Assembly (NCBI GenBank): GCA_030019105.1
Contig: JASEGY010000215.1
Span: 1-6,408 of the forward strand
Length of the DNA stretch: 6,408 bases
Direction: 5' to 3'
Origin: a bacterium
GTDB lineage: Bacteria > UBA9089 > JASEGY01
Positions within the stretch are counted from its first letter, which is position 1. Each line of letters opens with the position of its first letter. Below, in pieces: positions 5,441-6,408 of this stretch. Made by a program: the position numbers and the translations under genes. Below the pieces are notes generated by a model, which saw nothing but the letters and a program-made list of their open reading frames with translations, had not been told where the DNA came from and did not search any database.

Positions 5441-5882
5441 AATAAATTTGGAAACAGGAAATCTCTTGAAGCTTAAGGAAGAATACCAGGGGTTTATTGA
5501 GAAGTATGTCTCAATAGACAGGTATCTTCTGAGGTCGAAGGCCTCTATCTTGGCTGATTTTTATAGTGGAGTAGAAAGAGTCTTTGAAATTATAGCTGAA
5601 GAAATTAATGGTGGGATATCCAAAGGAGAACATTGGCACAAAAGACTCTTGCGGGGGATGTCTATTGAGATAGAGAATGTAAGGCCACCTGTGATTTCCA
5701 GTGAACTCTATAATAATCTCTTGAAATTCCTTGGTTTCAGGCATGTAGTCAGGCAAGCTTATGGTTTCCAGTTGGATGAAGAAAAACTGGAAGAACTGAC
5801 TTCTATCTTCGAGGAGACATTAGATGCTTTTGTAGTGGAGATAAGAACCTTTTGTAAGTTTTTACGAGATAGTATATTTTAG
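5400..5882 (+). CDS. HepT-like HEPN-domain protein, toxin partner of the upstream MNT
   Basis: This encodes 160 predominantly helical residues, the normal length of the HepT-like group paired with MNT antitoxins. Recognisable parts are DRYLLRSKASILADFYSGVE (about 40-59), the HWHKRLLRGM segment (78-87), and LGFRHVVRQAYGFQLD (111-126), which aligns with the RFRHFFRHAY-type active-site segment. HEPN RNases use an R-x4-6-H motif; here Arg114 is present, but the position four residues further on is Gln119 (CAA at 5754-5756) and not His. Nearby His115, Arg118 and Tyr121 are kept. I recall related proteins with Asn at this site, so this may be a natural subgroup or a detoxified toxin. The ATG at 5400 lies inside the MNT gene and has an aggaa-type site about 10 bases upstream. 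Confidence 0.8.
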   Translation: MKEDKVLIERIVSEINLETGNLLKLKEEYQGFIEKYVSIDRYLLRSKASILADFYSGVERVFEIIAEEINGGISKGEHWHKRLLRGMSIEIENVRPPVISSELYNNLLKFLGFRHVVRQAYGFQLDEEKLEELTSIFEETLDAFVVEIRTFCKFLRDSIF

Positions 5883-5954
5883 CTCCCTCCGTATCGGTTG
5901 GGTGGGAATTTGTTGTGGTTGGAGGCCTTCTACAGTGGAGAAAAGGAGAGTTAA

Positions 5955-6296
5955 ATGGATAAATTAAAAGATCTTTGGAAAAGGACAAAGTTCCATCATA
6001 ATGAGTTAGAGAAGAAAATCGCTGACAACTACCTTAATTTTCTTAGGGAGGTGGCCAGATACTACCTCAAGGAAGATCGTCGAGTATTCTTTAGAGAGAA
6101 TCGGGTGGTCCATTGGGGTGAAGGAGACTTTGGCAGGCTTTTGATAGAAGAGAATGAAGATGTTAGTGAAGTATTCGAGGACTATATCTTAGAGGTGGAG
6201 TTTGAGCCGGAGATACAACTTCCTCTCACAGAAGGGTATATAGAGATAACAACGGGGAATTTGGATGCGATCAAGTATAGAGTGGATGAATGGTAA
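5955..6296 (+). CDS. Unrecognised 113-residue soluble protein
   Basis: The ATG has a clear Shine-Dalgarno (aaggag, 5943-5948, spacing 6), and base use resembles the preceding genes. The product has no signal peptide or membrane segment. Residues 1-43 look helical and mixed-charge (DKLKDLWKRTKFHHNELEKK, then YLNFLREVARYYLKEDRR). The middle is strand-like (VFFRENRVVHWGEGDFGRLL), and the end is strongly acidic (EVFEDYILEVEFEPEIQLPL, then YIEITTGNLDAIKYRVDEW). It starts 72 bases after the HEPN stop on the same strand and could share its transcript, but it has its own ribosome site. I do not recognise the family and assign no function. Confidence 0.68.
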   Translation: MDKLKDLWKRTKFHHNELEKKIADNYLNFLREVARYYLKEDRRVFFRENRVVHWGEGDFGRLLIEENEDVSEVFEDYILEVEFEPEIQLPLTEGYIEITTGNLDAIKYRVDEW

Positions 6297-6322
6297 GTGG
6301 TAGTAAATTTGTATGGTTGAGC

Positions 6323-6339
6323 GTAACTACTCAGCCTCT
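6323..6339. mobile_element. Left terminal sequence of the first MITE family, second copy or remnant
   Basis: gtaactactcagcctct is identical to 1527-1543, the left end of the element in the ORF6N gene. Beyond it the two diverge (atatagtagt here, ttattaacca there), and no matching right end (ggctgagtag) appears before the window edge. It is either a related element that runs out of the window or a solo end. Confidence 0.62.
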
Positions 6340-6362
6340 ATATAGTAGTCTTTACTGTTAAA

Positions 6363-6380
6363 ACCACAACATATTGTGGT
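6363..6380. repeat. Short hairpin (7-bp stem, 4-base loop)
   Basis: accacaa-cata-ttgtggt is a perfect stem-loop 66 bases after the stop of the 113-residue protein. No T-run follows, so it is not a convincing intrinsic terminator; it may be part of the repeat element that begins at 6323. Confidence 0.5.
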
Positions 6381-6408
6381 CAGATGTTTAAAAGTTAGCT
6401 AAAATTCC

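Noticed and set aside
5883..5954. Extra small gene between the HEPN gene and the 113-residue gene
   Set aside because: A short open frame (VGWEFVVVGGLLQW and on) exists, but it has no start codon with a ribosome site and no recognisable product.

Overview
The window looks like an accessory stretch of a Gram-negative, probably environmental or uncultivated, bacterial genome. A lipoprotein with a lipobox, remnants of a surface-polysaccharide locus (flippase, wecB) and several non-autonomous repeat elements fit that picture. The repeat style (cacgaatt-type arrays, ATTCCCGC...GCGGGAAT hairpins, a 7-bp minisatellite) reminds me of Planctomycetota, Omnitrophota or Desulfobacterota genomes, but I cannot place the organism from the sequence alone. 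All recognisable genes are on the + strand.

Layout. 1-460: a short TPR lipoprotein between an 18-bp minisatellite and a 7-bp minisatellite. 465-540: a fragment of a flippase gene. 560-1165: an MNT nucleotidyltransferase (antitoxin type), the first ~40 codons of its HEPN partner, and an abrupt join to the 3' part of a Phd/YefM-like antitoxin gene. 1169-2169: a small conserved-looking ORF, then an ORF6N-domain gene broken by a 231-bp MITE-like element with a perfect 8-bp target duplication and, further on, by a frameshift. 2251-2484: the 5' end of a flippase gene, a diverged copy of the 465-540 fragment. 2509-3447: an intact Rpn/PD-(D/E)XK nuclease with an in-frame 12-bp tandem repeat encoding GRKE units. 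3465-4818: a wecB-type UDP-GlcNAc 2-epimerase gene split near codon 30 by a second, unrelated 225-bp MITE-like element with a 10-bp target duplication. 4819-5062: a remnant with a strong Shine-Dalgarno but no long ORF. 5072-5882: a second MNT/HEPN (HepT-like) pair, whole in length but with Gln where the HEPN catalytic His would be expected. 5955-6296: an unrecognised 113-aa protein. 6323 onward: the left terminal sequence of the first MITE family again.

How it fits together. The flippase and wecB pieces point to an older polysaccharide locus. Toxin-antitoxin and defence-type modules (two MNT systems, YefM, Rpn, ORF6N) sit between its fragments. Both flippase fragments stop a few bases before such a module, which suggests repeated insertion into, or recombination at, flippase genes. 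Two small mobile elements then broke two more genes. I do not see a convincing new multi-gene system. The most unusual content is this mosaic of precise gene joins, the cleanly readable element insertions with target duplications, and the two MNT modules in different states of integrity.
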